From positions 496,001 to 560,000 of the forward strand of contig NZ_FMAD01000001.1 in NCBI RefSeq assembly GCF_900094595.1: a stretch of 64,000 bases of DNA. Reading direction: 5' to 3'. The notes under the pieces were generated by a model. That model saw only the letters and a program-made list of their open reading frames with translations, had not been told where the DNA came from and did no database searches. Origin of the DNA: Cupriavidus alkaliphilus (GTDB lineage: Bacteria; Pseudomonadota; Gammaproteobacteria; Burkholderiales; Burkholderiaceae). Below, piece after piece: positions 24,955 through 34,604 of this stretch (position 1 is the stretch's first letter; every line of letters starts with the position of its first letter). The position numbers and the translations under genes are program-made.

Positions 24955-25497
24955 ATGGAACACGGATTGGAAACCGCCACGCTGGGCGGCGGATGCTTCT
25001 GGTGCCTGGAAGCGGTCTACCAGCAGGTCGAAGGCGTGGTTGCGGTCGAGTCCGGCTACACCGGCGGACATGTCGACCGCCCGACCTACCAGCAGGTCTG
25101 CGAAGGCGATACCGGCCATGTCGAAGTGGTGCGCGTCAGCTTCGATCCGTCGGTGATCAGCTACCGCGAGATCCTTGAGATCTTCTTCGCCATCCACGAC
25201 CCGACCACGCCGGACCGGCAGGGCAACGACGTGGGGCCGCAATACCGCTCGGCCATCTTCACGCACTCGGAGGCGCAGCGCGCAACGGCCGAATCCGTGA
25301 TGGAAGAGCTGGCTGCCGCCAAGGTGTTCGATGCGCCGATCGTGACGCAGGTCGAGCCCGAGCAGCCGTACTGGCGCGCCGAGGCCGGCCACCAGAACTA
25401 CTACCAGGACCATCCCAGCCAGGGCTACTGCGCGTTCGTGATTTCGCCCAAGCTGGCCAAGTTCCGCAAGCAGTTCGGCGCGAAGCTGCGCAAGTAA
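24955..25497 (+). CDS. msrA: Peptide methionine-S-sulfoxide reductase MsrA
   Basis: Protein of 180 residues. The catalytic motif 'GGGCFWCLEAVYQQ' places the nucleophile at Cys14, with Glu and Tyr residues of the family downstream ('YRSAIFTHSEAQ', 'HQNYYQDHPSQGYCAFVI'). The enzyme repairs oxidised methionine in proteins. The conserved 'GDTGHVEVVRVSFDP' and 'HDPTTPDRQGNDVGPQYRS' are both present. The start has a GGGAGCAGG ribosome site. It is 77 bp after the CoA ligase and probably independent of it. Confidence 0.96.
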   Translation: MEHGLETATLGGGCFWCLEAVYQQVEGVVAVESGYTGGHVDRPTYQQVCEGDTGHVEVVRVSFDPSVISYREILEIFFAIHDPTTPDRQGNDVGPQYRSAIFTHSEAQRATAESVMEELAAAKVFDAPIVTQVEPEQPYWRAEAGHQNYYQDHPSQGYCAFVISPKLAKFRKQFGAKLRK

Positions 25498-25522
25498 GGC
25501 GGGAGCCGGCACGCCGGCGCGG

Positions 25523-26602
25523 TCAGCGCTCCAGCCGCGCCATGATGGCCTCGGCCAGCCGCGCGCAGCTCAGCGGGGCGCAGCCTTCGGCGTTGTTGCT
25601 GACGATGACGATGGCGGGCTGCCCCGCGCGCAGGGTGCGCGCCACCACGTCGGCAATTTCGTGGCGGGTGTCGGGATCGTCGTCGACGATGCGGTCGAAC
25701 GGCGCGTAGCGTTTCTCCGCGTAGGCGTAGGGGCGGCCGGCATGCAGCATCCAGCGCAGTACCAGCGGGCCCGCCGCGGCCTCGTCCATCAGCGCCTGCG
25801 CCGCGGCCTGGCGCGGCACCGGCGGCAGCCGGTCGCGCGCCGACAGGCAGAAGCGCACGCCGTGGCGGCGCAGCAGGCGGATATAGCGCGGCGTCAGCAG
25901 GGCCGGGTCGCGCAGCTCGACGGCATAGGCGGCGTGCGGCGTCAGTGCCGGATCCAACGCCGGCAGCGCGCCGAGGAAGGCGTCTAGCCGCTCCAGGAAT
26001 ACCGCACTGTCGGCCAGCGGCCCCATCGGCGACAGCTGGAACAGCAACGGCCCGCACTTGTGGCCCAGGCCGCTGGTGGCCGGCACGATGAAGTCGCGCG
26101 CAGCGATCTCCGCATCCAGGAAGGCGGCGTTGGCCAGGCGCCCGGCACCGTCCGGGCCGCGCAGCCACGCGTCGCAGACGCTGGCCGGGGCCTTGACCAG
26201 GAAGCGGAAGCCCTCCGGCACCTGCGCCGCGTACGACAGGTAATCGGCCAGCGGGATCGGCCCGTAGAAGCCGCGGTCGATGCCGGCGGCGCGCAGCAGC
26301 GGGTGGCGCGAATAGGCGGCAAGGCCTTTGCGCGACAGCAGGCTGTCGCTGTACTCGCCGTCGTAGACCAGCCCATTCCAGCCGGGATAGGCCCAGGAAG
26401 AGGTGCCGAAATACAGGTGCGGCGGCAGCCGCGCGGCCAGCGCCGCCAGTGCCGGCGCGGCCGGAAACGGCTGCACGCTCTTGCCGCGCGCCGGTTTGGC
26501 TGGGGAGTCGGGGCGGGCGGCCACGCCGGCTGGCGCCGCGGGCTGCCCGGGAGGGGCTGCGGGGGCGGGCAGGGGCAGCCCGCCAAAGAGGTCTTCAGTC
26601 AA
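25523..26602 (-). CDS. DUF72 domain protein (YecE-like)
   Basis: Protein of 359 residues read from a TTG at 26602, the only plausible start in this frame. An N-terminal Pro/Ala-rich stretch of about 55 residues precedes the DUF72 TIM-barrel-like domain, marked by 'YFGTSSWAYPGWNGLVY', 'FYGPIPLADYLSYAAQVPEG' and 'YAVELRDPALLTPRYIRLLR' (in part), and a C-terminal 'AIVIVSNNAEGCAP'. The family is widespread but its biochemical role is unknown. It lies 15 bp after cfa on the same strand and is probably co-transcribed. Confidence 0.82.
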   Translation of the reverse strand: MTEDLFGGLPLPAPAAPPGQPAAPAGVAARPDSPAKPARGKSVQPFPAAPALAALAARLPPHLYFGTSSWAYPGWNGLVYDGEYSDSLLSRKGLAAYSRHPLLRAAGIDRGFYGPIPLADYLSYAAQVPEGFRFLVKAPASVCDAWLRGPDGAGRLANAAFLDAEIAARDFIVPATSGLGHKCGPLLFQLSPMGPLADSAVFLERLDAFLGALPALDPALTPHAAYAVELRDPALLTPRYIRLLRRHGVRFCLSARDRLPPVPRQAAAQALMDEAAAGPLVLRWMLHAGRPYAYAEKRYAPFDRIVDDDPDTRHEIADVVARTLRAGQPAIVIVSNNAEGCAPLSCARLAEAIMARLER

Positions 26603-26617
26603 TCGTCTCGGTTGCCT

Positions 26618-27859
26618 TCAGTCGTTGCCGCCGATGGGCTGGTCGTAGATATAGCGGCGCGACCACGGCAGCGAGTCGGCCTGCAGCCCTGCCTTGTGGC
26701 ACACCACCTGGTAGATCGACATCTTCTCGGTTTCGAAGGCGTGCGCGCAGCCGGCCAGGTAGACGCGCCAGATGCGGTATTTCTTCTCGCCCACCATGCT
26801 GCGAATGGTATCGCCGCGCGCCTCGAAGTTGTCGGCCCAGTGGTGCAGCGTGCGCGCGTAGTGCCGGCGCAGCAGCTCGACGTCGAAGGCTTCGAGGCCG
26901 CCTTGCTGCAGCGTGCGCAGCACCAGCCCGATATGCGGCAGTTCGCCCTGCGGGAATACGTAGCGGTCCATGAACTCGGCGCCGTCCATCGGCGTGGCGC
27001 CATTGTCGGGATCGGGCGAGGTGATGCCGTGGTTCATGGCGAAGCCGTCGTCGGCCAGCAGCTCGCGGATGCGGCCAAAGTAGCCGGGCAGGTTGTCCTT
27101 GCCCACATGCTCGAACATGCCGACGCTGGTGATGCGGTCGAAGGTGCCGGTGGTGTCGCGGTAGTCCTGCAGCCGGATCTCGATGCGGTCGGACAGGCCC
27201 GCGGCCTTGACGCGCTCGGTGGCCAGGTCGAACTGGTTCTGCGACAGCGTGATACCCACGCAGCGCGCGCCGAACTTCTGCGCCGCGCGCAGCACCAGCG
27301 CGCCCCAGCCGCAGCCGATATCCAGCAGCGTCTGGCCCGGCTGCAGCCGGATCTTGGTCAGGATGTGGTCGATCTTCTTGATCTGCGCGGTGGCCAGGTC
27401 TTCGTCGCCGTGTTCGAAGTAGGCGCAGGAATAGACCATGTTGGGGTCGAGCCAGAGCTGGTAGAAGTCGTTGGAGACGTCGTAGTGGTACTGGATCGAC
27501 TCTCTGTCTTGCTGCTTGGTATGCGAGAAGTGCTGCGCCACCTTGTACAGCGCCCCGCCGGCGCGCCGCGTGGCCGCGGCCGAGAAGCCGTAGCCCACCT
27601 TGATGATGTCCGCCAGCCGGCCGTCGAAATCGATCTTGCCCTGGACGTACGCCTCGCCCAGGTTGTCCAGGCTGGGGGTCAGCAGCAGCGGCAGGGCTGC
27701 GGCTTCGCGCACGGTCAGCGTCACCACCGGCTTGTCGAATTGCCCGAGCGGGTATTCGGCGCCATTCCACAGCCGCAGGCTGACCGGGAGATTGGCGTTC
27801 TCGCGCAGGTCGGCGATCCAGTTGTCGAGTTGCTTTTCCAGGGTTTGCTTGAAAAACAT
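26618..27859 (-). CDS. cfa: Cyclopropane-fatty-acyl-phospholipid synthase family methyltransferase
   Basis: Protein of 413 residues; the start at 27859 ('MFFKQTLEKQLDNW') has an AGGTGAAG ribosome site. An N-terminal SCP2-like lipid-binding region (about 25-110) precedes the SAM methyltransferase domain with 'TLLDIGCGWGALVLRAAQKFG' (shortened: LLDIGCGWGALVLRA) and 'QYHYDVSNDFYQLWLDPNMVYSC' (part: HYDVSNDFYQLWL). These are the Cfa signatures, including the bicarbonate-site region. It adds a methylene across cis double bonds of membrane phospholipid acyl chains. Several cfa paralogues are common in this group, so the gene symbol is given at family level. Confidence 0.9.
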   Translation of the reverse strand: MFFKQTLEKQLDNWIADLRENANLPVSLRLWNGAEYPLGQFDKPVVTLTVREAAALPLLLTPSLDNLGEAYVQGKIDFDGRLADIIKVGYGFSAAATRRAGGALYKVAQHFSHTKQQDRESIQYHYDVSNDFYQLWLDPNMVYSCAYFEHGDEDLATAQIKKIDHILTKIRLQPGQTLLDIGCGWGALVLRAAQKFGARCVGITLSQNQFDLATERVKAAGLSDRIEIRLQDYRDTTGTFDRITSVGMFEHVGKDNLPGYFGRIRELLADDGFAMNHGITSPDPDNGATPMDGAEFMDRYVFPQGELPHIGLVLRTLQQGGLEAFDVELLRRHYARTLHHWADNFEARGDTIRSMVGEKKYRIWRVYLAGCAHAFETEKMSIYQVVCHKAGLQADSLPWSRRYIYDQPIGGND

Positions 27860-28070
27860 GCGCTTCACCTCCCGATGGTTGCGGCACACGCTTCGGCGGA
27901 CGCATCCGGCAAGGAGAAACTGCGCGCAAACCTTGCCCGATCCGTCGCGAGCGCTGCAAGAAAAGAGTAGCCAAGCGACGCCTGTCTCACTTTAGTCCAA
28001 TTCCGCAGCCCGTGCAGCACACCGCCGGAAGACCCTGCCGTCGTCCCGGGAGAGACGTAGAAGCATCAGA

Positions 28071-28091
28071 GCGGACGCGCTCGGCGTCCGC
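28071..28091 (-). terminator. Hairpin after pdxH
   Basis: Perfect 8-bp arms GCGGACGC/GCGTCCGC with a 5-base loop, 10 bp past the pdxH stop. The minus-strand tail (TCTGATGCTTCT) is only weakly T-rich. The rest of the 241-bp space to cfa carries no gene. Confidence 0.45.
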
Positions 28092-28100
28092 CGGCCCGGA

Positions 28101-28739
28101 TCAGGGCGACAGTCGCACGATCTGCCAGCCGGTGCCCGGCTGGACCCGGTAGGCGATGCGGTCATGCAGGCGCGATGGCCGCCCCTGCCAGAATTCCAGC
28201 GCGGTCGGCACCAGGCGGTAGCCGCCCCAGTAGGGCGGGCGCGGCGGGTTCTCGCCGAACTTGCTGCGGTATTCCTGCTCGCGCTGCTCCAGCACGTCGC
28301 GGCCGGGTACCTCCCGGCTCTGCGCGGAAGCCCAGGCGCCCACGCGCGAGCCCAGCGGACGCGTAGCGAAATAGGCGTCGCTTTCGTCTTCGGAAACCTT
28401 CTCGACGCGGCCTTCGACGCGCACCTGGCGCTCCAGCTGGACCCAGTGGAACAGCAGCGCTGCGCGCGGGTTCGCCGCCAGGTCCAGGCCCTTGCGGCTT
28501 TCATAGTTGGTGAAGAAGGTGAAGCCGCGGTCGTCGATGCCCTTGAGCAGCACGATGCGCGCCGAGGGCTGGCCGTCGGCGTCGACCGTGGCCAGGGTCA
28601 TGGCGTTGGGTTCAGGCAGCTTGGCTGTGACGGCCTCGTCGAACCAGCGCTTGAACTGGCTCATCGGGTCGGGGGCCACGTCGGATTCGGACAGCGCGCC
28701 CAGCACATAGGTGCGGCGCAGGTCGGCAAGTTGGGTCAT
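28101..28739 (-). CDS. pdxH: Pyridoxine/pyridoxamine 5'-phosphate oxidase
   Basis: Protein of 212 residues. An FMN enzyme that oxidises pyridoxamine or pyridoxine phosphate to pyridoxal phosphate in the last step of B6 synthesis and salvage. Family marks are '[20 protein letters not shown]', '[20 protein letters not shown]' and the C-terminal '[14 protein letters not shown]', which holds substrate-phosphate and FMN contacts. The start at 28739 gives '[20 protein letters not shown]', the normal N-terminus. It supplies PLP used by KynU among others. Confidence 0.96.
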   Translation of the reverse strand: MTQLADLRRTYVLGALSESDVAPDPMSQFKRWFDEAVTAKLPEPNAMTLATVDADGQPSARIVLLKGIDDRGFTFFTNYESRKGLDLAANPRAALLFHWVQLERQVRVEGRVEKVSEDESDAYFATRPLGSRVGAWASAQSREVPGRDVLEQREQEYRSKFGENPPRPPYWGGYRLVPTALEFWQGRPSRLHDRIAYRVQPGTGWQIVRLSP

Positions 28740-28879
28740 GTCGCAATCATCAGGGAATCGGTCCGGAGGCGCGGTGCGCCCGGGGGCGGGGGCCGCGGGG
28801 TCCGGTTGATTCGAGTATAGCGAATGCATCGGGGGCCGCATTTGCGTGGCGACAAGCCCGGCCAGCGGTCCCCGGTGCG

Positions 28880-30091
28880 TCACCCGCCGGCGGTCGGCTG
28901 CGCCGGCGGCGCCAGCGCCTTGCGCCCCTGGCGCCGCGAATAGTAGCCGGCCGCGCCCATCGCGCCCGCCATCGACAGGAAGATCGGCAGCATGCCCAGC
29001 GCCGTGCCGACCACGCCGAAGGTAAGCGGCCATACCACCTGGCTGGTGTTGAGCACCGCCGAGCGCAGGCCCAGCGCCTCGCCCGCGCGGCCGTGCGGCG
29101 ACGCGGTGTGCAGGATGTTCATGACATTGGGCTGCGCGCTGCCCAGCGCCAGGCCCAGCACGAAGGCCAGGGCGCACATCAGCCAGAAGTGCGCGGCGAA
29201 GGGATAGGCCAGGTAGGCCAGCGCACCCACCAGCAGGGCGGCGCGAATGATCTTCCATTCCGACAGCCGGCGCGACACCGCCGGCATCGCCACCCGGATG
29301 GCAAAGGTGGCGATGGCAAAAGCGCCCAGCACCCAGCCGATCGACGACGGCGACAGCCCGATGCGCGAGCCCTGGATCGGGATCAGGAACGCGTGCAGGT
29401 CCCAAGCGGCCGACAGCACCGCGCTGGCGACGAAGACCGCGCGCAGTTCGGGATGCTGCAGCAGGTCGAGCGTGGAGTGCCGGGTGCCGTCCTCGATGGC
29501 GATGCGCCCGGCGTTGCCGCCGCGCGCGGGCAGCCGCGGACGCACCCATTGCAGCCCGGCCTGGCCGGCCAGCGCCACCGCCACCAGCACCGCGAAGGCG
29601 GGGCGGAAGCCCGCATGCTCGATCACGTAACCCATTGCCACCGGCCCGAGCGTGCCGGACACCGACAGCCCCAGCGCATGCCAGGTGTAGTTGCGCAGCC
29701 GGGTGGCATCGGTCGAGACCTGCCCGATCAGCAGCTGCATCGCCACCTGGACCAGCATGAAGCCGACCCCGATCAGCGCGCACGACAGGTACAGCGCGTC
29801 CAGCTCGTGCCACAGCGCCGGCAGCAGCGTGCCGGCCACCACCATCAGCGAGCCCGCCATCATCGGCTTGCGCGGGCCGATCTGGTCGATGCGCTTGCCG
29901 GCGCGGATCGCCAGCAGCATCGGCAGCAGCGCGTACAGCGACATCAGCACGCCCAGCGTGACGGTGGAGGCCTTGAGGGAAATCGCGAACAGCGACACCA
30001 CCACGCGGCTGGCATTGAAGGCCACGTGGTTGCACACCGTCAGTGCGATCAGCCAGGTGATCGGCGGGACGGCGGCATGCGTCAGCGTCAT
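28880..30091 (-). CDS. Major facilitator superfamily transporter
   Basis: Protein of 403 residues from the ATG at 30091, with about twelve membrane helices and a central loop ('[20 protein letters not shown]') as in 12-TM MFS proteins. The first helix contains '[20 protein letters not shown]', and the loop motif '[16 protein letters not shown]' is the MFS motif A equivalent. An upstream in-frame extension to 30229 exists but is Arg/Pro-rich and unlikely. Substrate cannot be told from sequence. The gene stands alone between pdxH and the AsmA-family gene. Confidence 0.82.
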   Translation of the reverse strand: MTLTHAAVPPITWLIALTVCNHVAFNASRVVVSLFAISLKASTVTLGVLMSLYALLPMLLAIRAGKRIDQIGPRKPMMAGSLMVVAGTLLPALWHELDALYLSCALIGVGFMLVQVAMQLLIGQVSTDATRLRNYTWHALGLSVSGTLGPVAMGYVIEHAGFRPAFAVLVAVALAGQAGLQWVRPRLPARGGNAGRIAIEDGTRHSTLDLLQHPELRAVFVASAVLSAAWDLHAFLIPIQGSRIGLSPSSIGWVLGAFAIATFAIRVAMPAVSRRLSEWKIIRAALLVGALAYLAYPFAAHFWLMCALAFVLGLALGSAQPNVMNILHTASPHGRAGEALGLRSAVLNTSQVVWPLTFGVVGTALGMLPIFLSMAGAMGAAGYYSRRQGRKALAPPAQPTAGG

Positions 30092-30404
30092 GGGGCGGGG
30101 CGGAGCGTGGTGGACCGCGCCTGATGCCGGCGGGGAGCCGTACCAGACGGGGCAAATCAGGAAAAAGGGCCGTAAAACAGGCAGCAAAAACAAAGGGCGG
30201 CCGCAGCCGCGCCTTCTCAAGGATGCCACACGGGCGGGCCCGCGTCGCAGCCAATGCTTGCCATGCTTAAGCTTCTTGTAAATGGCCGTTTAATTATGCG
30301 CCTGAGCGCGGCGCGGCACAACGACAATGTGCGTCAACTTGCCGCAGCGGCGACAAGTGTTGCGATTTTGTTTAAACGGCGAGGGCCCCGGGTGGCGTGT
30401 GGAT
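30092..30404. other. Non-coding space between MFS gene and AsmA-family gene
   Basis: 313 bp with no supported gene. It contains a 9-bp inverted repeat, GCCGTTTAA (30285-30293) and TTAAACGGC (30372-30380), 78 bp apart, and an A-rich stretch near 30155-30195. It should hold the MFS promoter and the 3' end of the AsmA-family transcript; no clear T-tailed hairpin is visible. Confidence 0.5.
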
Positions 30405-32795
30405 CTATCCGCCCTGGTAGAACGACCGGTCGTTGCTGGGGCGCTGCGGCGCGCGCTCGTTGGCCGGGCGCTGCGGCGGGCGCTGGGCGGCGGGACGGGA
30501 CGGCTCGTTCCGGCTGGCAGCGGGGGCCTTGCCGGCACGGGCTTCGGCCGCGGGCTGGCCGGGGCGCGTGGCCGTGGCATCCGCGCCGGGCCGGCTTGTG
30601 TCCGTCGCGCCGGTGGCGTCAGCGGGCGCCGCCGCGGCCTTCGGGTCCTTGTAGGTCTTGCCGGGCGGCGGCGCGGTGGGGCGCTTGCGCAGTTCGGCCA
30701 GCAGTTTGGCGCACTGCGTGTCGTCGCCGCCAGGCGAGAGGTCGAGCAGCGGCAGCACCGCGGTGGCGACCGGCGCCAGCAGCGCCAGCGACAGCGCGCC
30801 GCCGGCGCGCAGCGCCAGCACGCCGATATCGGGGCTGACGCGCGGGTTCTTCATGGTGCCGCCGACATACAGCGGCGAGCGCAGCGAGAAGATGCGCAGG
30901 CCCTTGGAGTCGGGATGAATGGTCAGCGCCAGCCGCTCGCTGCGCAGGTCGATGCCGCCGGTGGTCTCGATCACCGCGTCCTGGGTGTCGAGCACGAAGG
31001 TGCGCGCGCGCGCCACCCCGTCGGTCATGGCGAAGTCGCTGACGCCGCAGTTGATCTGGACCGGCTTGTCGCCGAACAGCTTCGACACCACCAGGCTGCC
31101 GACATTCAGGCCGATCGCCTCGAGCAGGAACTTGCTGACCGTGCCGTTCTCGACCAGCAGCCGCGCCTCGCCGTTGGACGAGCCCAGCAGCGCCGCCACG
31201 GAATTGCCGGTGGCCGACAGCTTGGCGCTGCCGTTGAGTTCGCCGATGCTGGCGCGCATCAGGTCGATGGTCGGGAACAGTTGCTTGAGCTTCATGCGCC
31301 GCGCCTTCAGGTCGACCATTGCGCCCATGGGCTCGCGCTTGCCGTCAAGCCGCACCGTCGACACCAGGTTGCCGCCCGCCACGCCAAAGTTGAGCGGGTC
31401 CAGCAGCAGCACGCCGTCCTGCAGCTTCAGGTGCGTGACCAGGTCGGTGATCGGCAGCTCGACATCGCGGATGATGCGCTTGCCGGTGAAGTGCACGTCG
31501 GCGTCGATCTCGTCCCAGCGCTCGGTGCGGAACGGCGCCACCGGCAGCGCCTTGTCCGCCGGCTGGGCCACCGGGCTGTCCTTGGCCGGGCGGCCGGGCT
31601 TGGCGTCGGCGCCGATCAGCGGGGCCAGGTCGACGAAGCGCAGCTGGTTCGACACCAGGTTGCCGGCCAGCAGCGGGCGCGGATCGCGCTTGGTGAAGGT
31701 GAGCGTGCCCGACAGGTCGCTGCCGCCGACGCGGCCGGTGAACTTCTGGTACTCGTAGATCGAGCCCTCCTTGCGCAGCGTCGCCATCAGCCGGCCACGG
31801 GTCTGGTACGGCGGCGTCGACGGCAGCACCACGCCGGTCAGCGCGTAGAGCTTCGCCATGCTGTCGCCGGCCAGGGTCAGGTGCACGTCCAGCGCCGCCA
31901 GGTGCGCCGGATTGGTGACCGTGCCTTCGATCTGGGCGCGCGTGCTGCCCACGCGCACATCCGCCTGGATCGGGAACGGCACGTCGGTATTGCGCAGGCT
32001 CAGCACCGTGCCGGCCTTGCCGCTGGCGTTGATGGTGGCCTCGTTGTAGCGCCCGGTCGCTTTCCAGCGCACGCCATAGCGGCCGTCGCCGCCATTGGCG
32101 GGCGCGGCGGAGGCCGGACCGCCGGCGCGCGGCGCTGAGGCCGCCTGCGCGGCGCTGCCCGGTGGTCCGGGCGGCACGGCCGAGGCCTGCGGCTCGATCA
32201 GCGCGCCGTCGCGCGCCTTGTCATAGAGCGGTGCGTTGCCGATGGTGTCGAGTTCCGCCTGCAGCGAGATCTTCTTGAGCTGGTCGGTCAGCGCCAGGTT
32301 GCCGCGCGCCAGCACTACCTCGCCGACATCCAGCTGCCATTTCGAGGTGCCCTTTTTCGGGCCGGTATCGAAGGTCCAGTTGTTGCGGCTGTCGGGCAGG
32401 CGCTCCAGCCATACGGCGGGGCTGTCGATGACGATGGTCGGCACCGCGATCTCGTTGGCCAGCAGCGGCAGCGGGCGCAGCACGAAGATCAGCTCGCGCA
32501 CGGTCGCCATATTGGGCTGCGCGGCCCAGTCCGGGTTGCCGACGGTGATGTCGCGCGCCGACAGCCGCGGCCACGGCACCAGCGTGCGCCAGCCCTTCTC
32601 GCCCTCGCCGCGGCGCCAGGTCACGGTCAGGTCGCCATTGATGGCAAAGGGGCGGCCGATGGCTTCGGAGACCCGGTCGTTGAGCCAGGGCTTGATCCGG
32701 TTCCAGTCGAAGGTCAGGATCACGACCACCAGCAGCGCGATCAGCGCGACCGGTGTCAGGACACTCCACAGAACGACCTTGCGGCGCACGGGCAT
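30405..32795 (-). CDS. AsmA-family envelope protein
   Basis: Protein of 796 residues. One N-terminal membrane helix (about 9-28, 'LWSVLTPVALIALLVVVIL') is followed by an AsmA N-terminal domain ('IKPWLNDRVSEAIGRPFAIN') and a long beta-rich region with a C-terminal AsmA-like block ('GLNVGSLVVSKLFGDKPVQI', 'HPDSKGLRIFSLRSPLYVGG'). The last 100 residues are low-complexity Pro/Ala/Arg. AsmA/YhjG-type proteins are periplasmic bridge-like proteins linked to lipid homeostasis of the outer membrane. Role at family level only. Confidence 0.85.
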   Translation of the reverse strand: MPVRRKVVLWSVLTPVALIALLVVVILTFDWNRIKPWLNDRVSEAIGRPFAINGDLTVTWRRGEGEKGWRTLVPWPRLSARDITVGNPDWAAQPNMATVRELIFVLRPLPLLANEIAVPTIVIDSPAVWLERLPDSRNNWTFDTGPKKGTSKWQLDVGEVVLARGNLALTDQLKKISLQAELDTIGNAPLYDKARDGALIEPQASAVPPGPPGSAAQAASAPRAGGPASAAPANGGDGRYGVRWKATGRYNEATINASGKAGTVLSLRNTDVPFPIQADVRVGSTRAQIEGTVTNPAHLAALDVHLTLAGDSMAKLYALTGVVLPSTPPYQTRGRLMATLRKEGSIYEYQKFTGRVGGSDLSGTLTFTKRDPRPLLAGNLVSNQLRFVDLAPLIGADAKPGRPAKDSPVAQPADKALPVAPFRTERWDEIDADVHFTGKRIIRDVELPITDLVTHLKLQDGVLLLDPLNFGVAGGNLVSTVRLDGKREPMGAMVDLKARRMKLKQLFPTIDLMRASIGELNGSAKLSATGNSVAALLGSSNGEARLLVENGTVSKFLLEAIGLNVGSLVVSKLFGDKPVQINCGVSDFAMTDGVARARTFVLDTQDAVIETTGGIDLRSERLALTIHPDSKGLRIFSLRSPLYVGGTMKNPRVSPDIGVLALRAGGALSLALLAPVATAVLPLLDLSPGGDDTQCAKLLAELRKRPTAPPPGKTYKDPKAAAAPADATGATDTSRPGADATATRPGQPAAEARAGKAPAASRNEPSRPAAQRPPQRPANERAPQRPSNDRSFYQGG

Positions 32796-33004
32796 GAGGC
32801 GGGCTCCTGGCTGGCGGGGGCGAGGGCCCGCGGAACCCGCGCGGGGCGGCGCGGCGAACGGACCACTGCAGGTCTATTGTATAGTTGCGCGCTTCCCGTC
32901 CTTGTCGGGGACTGGCTGACATCGCCGCCGGAAAATGCCGGATTTTTTGTCCCGGTATCGCCGTGCCCGGCGCGGCCCGCGTCCCGAGATCCGCTCCTTC
33001 CCGT

Positions 33005-33874
33005 ATGAACGATGCCGCACACGAGCTGGCTGGCCTGCCCGAGCCGCTGACCCACGAAAGCCCGGCCGACGACGACTACCATCGACGCTTCGGCGGCGTG
33101 GCGCGGCTTTACGGCGCCGCCGGGCTGGCCCGGCTGGAGGCGGCGAACGTGTGCCTGGTCGGCATCGGCGGGGTCGGCAGCTGGGCGGCCGAGGCGCTGG
33201 CGCGCAACGCGGTGGGCCGCATCACGCTGATCGACCTGGACCATATCGCGCTGTCCAACACCAACCGCCAGATCCATGCGCTGGGCGACGCCTACGGGCG
33301 TGCCAAGGTCGAGGCCATGGCCGAGCGCATCGTTGCCATCAACCCGCGTTGTCGCGTGACCCAGGTCGACGACTTTGTCACCGCCGACAACGTGCCGGAC
33401 CTGCTCGGCGCCGGCTATGACTACGTGATCGACGCCATCGATGCGGTGCGCGTGAAGACCGCCATGCTGGGCTGGGCCAGGCGCCAGGGCGTGCCGGTGA
33501 TTACCTGCGGCGGCGCTGGCGGCCAGCTCGATCCCACGCGCGTGCGCATCGACGACCTCGCGCGCACGATCCAGGATCCGCTGCTGTCCAAGGTGCGCGC
33601 CAGCCTGCGCAAGCAGTGGGGCTTTACCCGCGACCCGAAAAAGAAGTTCGGCATCGCGGCGGTCTATTCGGACGAGCCGCTGCAATATCCCGAGCCCGAG
33701 CAGCAGGCCTGCGAGATCGACGAGGCACCGCCGCTGGAGGTGCCGTCCGGCCAGGCCGCCGCGCGCGGGCCGCAAGGGCTGGCCTGCGCCGGCTTTGGCT
33801 CGTCGGTGGCGGTGACGGCGGTGTTCGGCTTTGTCGCGGCGTCGGCGGTGATCGGCGCGATCGCGCGCGGCTGA
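33005..33874 (+). CDS. tcdA: tRNA threonylcarbamoyladenosine dehydratase TcdA
   Basis: Protein of 289 residues of the E1-like ThiF family. It cyclises t6A37 of tRNAs to ct6A using ATP. The nucleotide loop is 'CLVGIGGVGSWAAEALARNA', with the Asp that contacts ribose in 'LIDLDHIALSNTNRQIHA' and the Arg/Lys site in 'YVIDAIDAVRVKTAM'. A C-terminal hydrophobic segment ('AVTAVFGFVAASAVIGAI') is typical of TcdA/CsdL. The start at 33005 is 209 bp from the divergent AsmA-family gene. The partner sulfurtransferase genes (csdAE) are not in the window. Confidence 0.92.
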   Translation: MNDAAHELAGLPEPLTHESPADDDYHRRFGGVARLYGAAGLARLEAANVCLVGIGGVGSWAAEALARNAVGRITLIDLDHIALSNTNRQIHALGDAYGRAKVEAMAERIVAINPRCRVTQVDDFVTADNVPDLLGAGYDYVIDAIDAVRVKTAMLGWARRQGVPVITCGGAGGQLDPTRVRIDDLARTIQDPLLSKVRASLRKQWGFTRDPKKKFGIAAVYSDEPLQYPEPEQQACEIDEAPPLEVPSGQAAARGPQGLACAGFGSSVAVTAVFGFVAASAVIGAIARG

Positions 33875-33893
33875 GACGCCGGCGCCGCGCCGT

Positions 33894-34472
33894 TCAGGCG
33901 CTCAGCGCGCGCAGCAGCGCGTCGATGTCGGCCGGTCCCGGTGCCTGGTTGTCGAAAAAGATCAGTTCCGGATAGTCGGCGGGCGCCGGCATGAAGCGCC
34001 GGGTCCGGTACGCGTCCCAGTGCGCCAGCTTGTAGGCGTCGTTGGGGTTGCCGCGCCGGACGATGCGCGCGTGGGCCTCGTCCTCGGGCAGGTGGACCCA
34101 GACCGTGCGCACCGTGGTGCCGGCGGGCACGTGCAGCCAGTCCGGGTCGTTCAGCAGGTGGGCGCGGACCTCGCGCGACAGCGGGCCGATCACGATCGCG
34201 CTGATGCCCAGCGCCAGGTTCTCGCGCGCGGTGTCGAGCAGGCCCTGGTATTCGGGGTCGCGCAGATGCTCCAGGTAGGCCGGGCTGTCGCGGTCGTTGG
34301 GGTCGCCGGTAATCGCGGCCATGGCCGCGGCGCTGTAGCGGCCGTACAGCGTGTCCTTGTCGAGCAGGCAGAACGGCTCGCCGGTGGCCTGCATCAGCGG
34401 GCCGATCAAACGGTGGGCGAGGGTGGTCTTGCCGGTGCCGGCATGGCCGCAGAAGAAAATCAGTCGTGGCAT
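33894..34472 (-). CDS. P-loop nucleoside-kinase-like ATPase
   Basis: Protein of 192 residues that begins almost at once with the Walker A motif 'FFCGHAGTGKTTLAHRL' (residues about 6-22). A Walker-B-like hydrophobic strand 'ISAIVIGPLSREV' and a lid-type 'RIVRRGNPNDAYKLAHWDAY' follow, matching small AAA_33-type predicted kinases. The substrate is unknown. It is convergent with tcdA and divergent from the hemerythrin gene. Confidence 0.75.
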   Translation of the reverse strand: MPRLIFFCGHAGTGKTTLAHRLIGPLMQATGEPFCLLDKDTLYGRYSAAAMAAITGDPNDRDSPAYLEHLRDPEYQGLLDTARENLALGISAIVIGPLSREVRAHLLNDPDWLHVPAGTTVRTVWVHLPEDEAHARIVRRGNPNDAYKLAHWDAYRTRRFMPAPADYPELIFFDNQAPGPADIDALLRALSA

Positions 34473-34604
34473 GAGCGAAAGACGATAGGGGTGACGGGCC
34501 GGCCGCATTGCCCACAGCATACCCGCTCGCTTGCGCCAGATCAGGCCCGGGTCGCGCCGATTCGGTATCCTTGCCGTTTTTCTCCACGCTTGCCGCCGCT
34601 TCCC

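Noticed and set aside
30285..30380. Inverted 9-mers GCCGTTTAA/TTAAACGGC as a transposon end pair
   Set aside because: Only 96 bp in total, with no coding content or target duplication; at most a regulatory or structural repeat.
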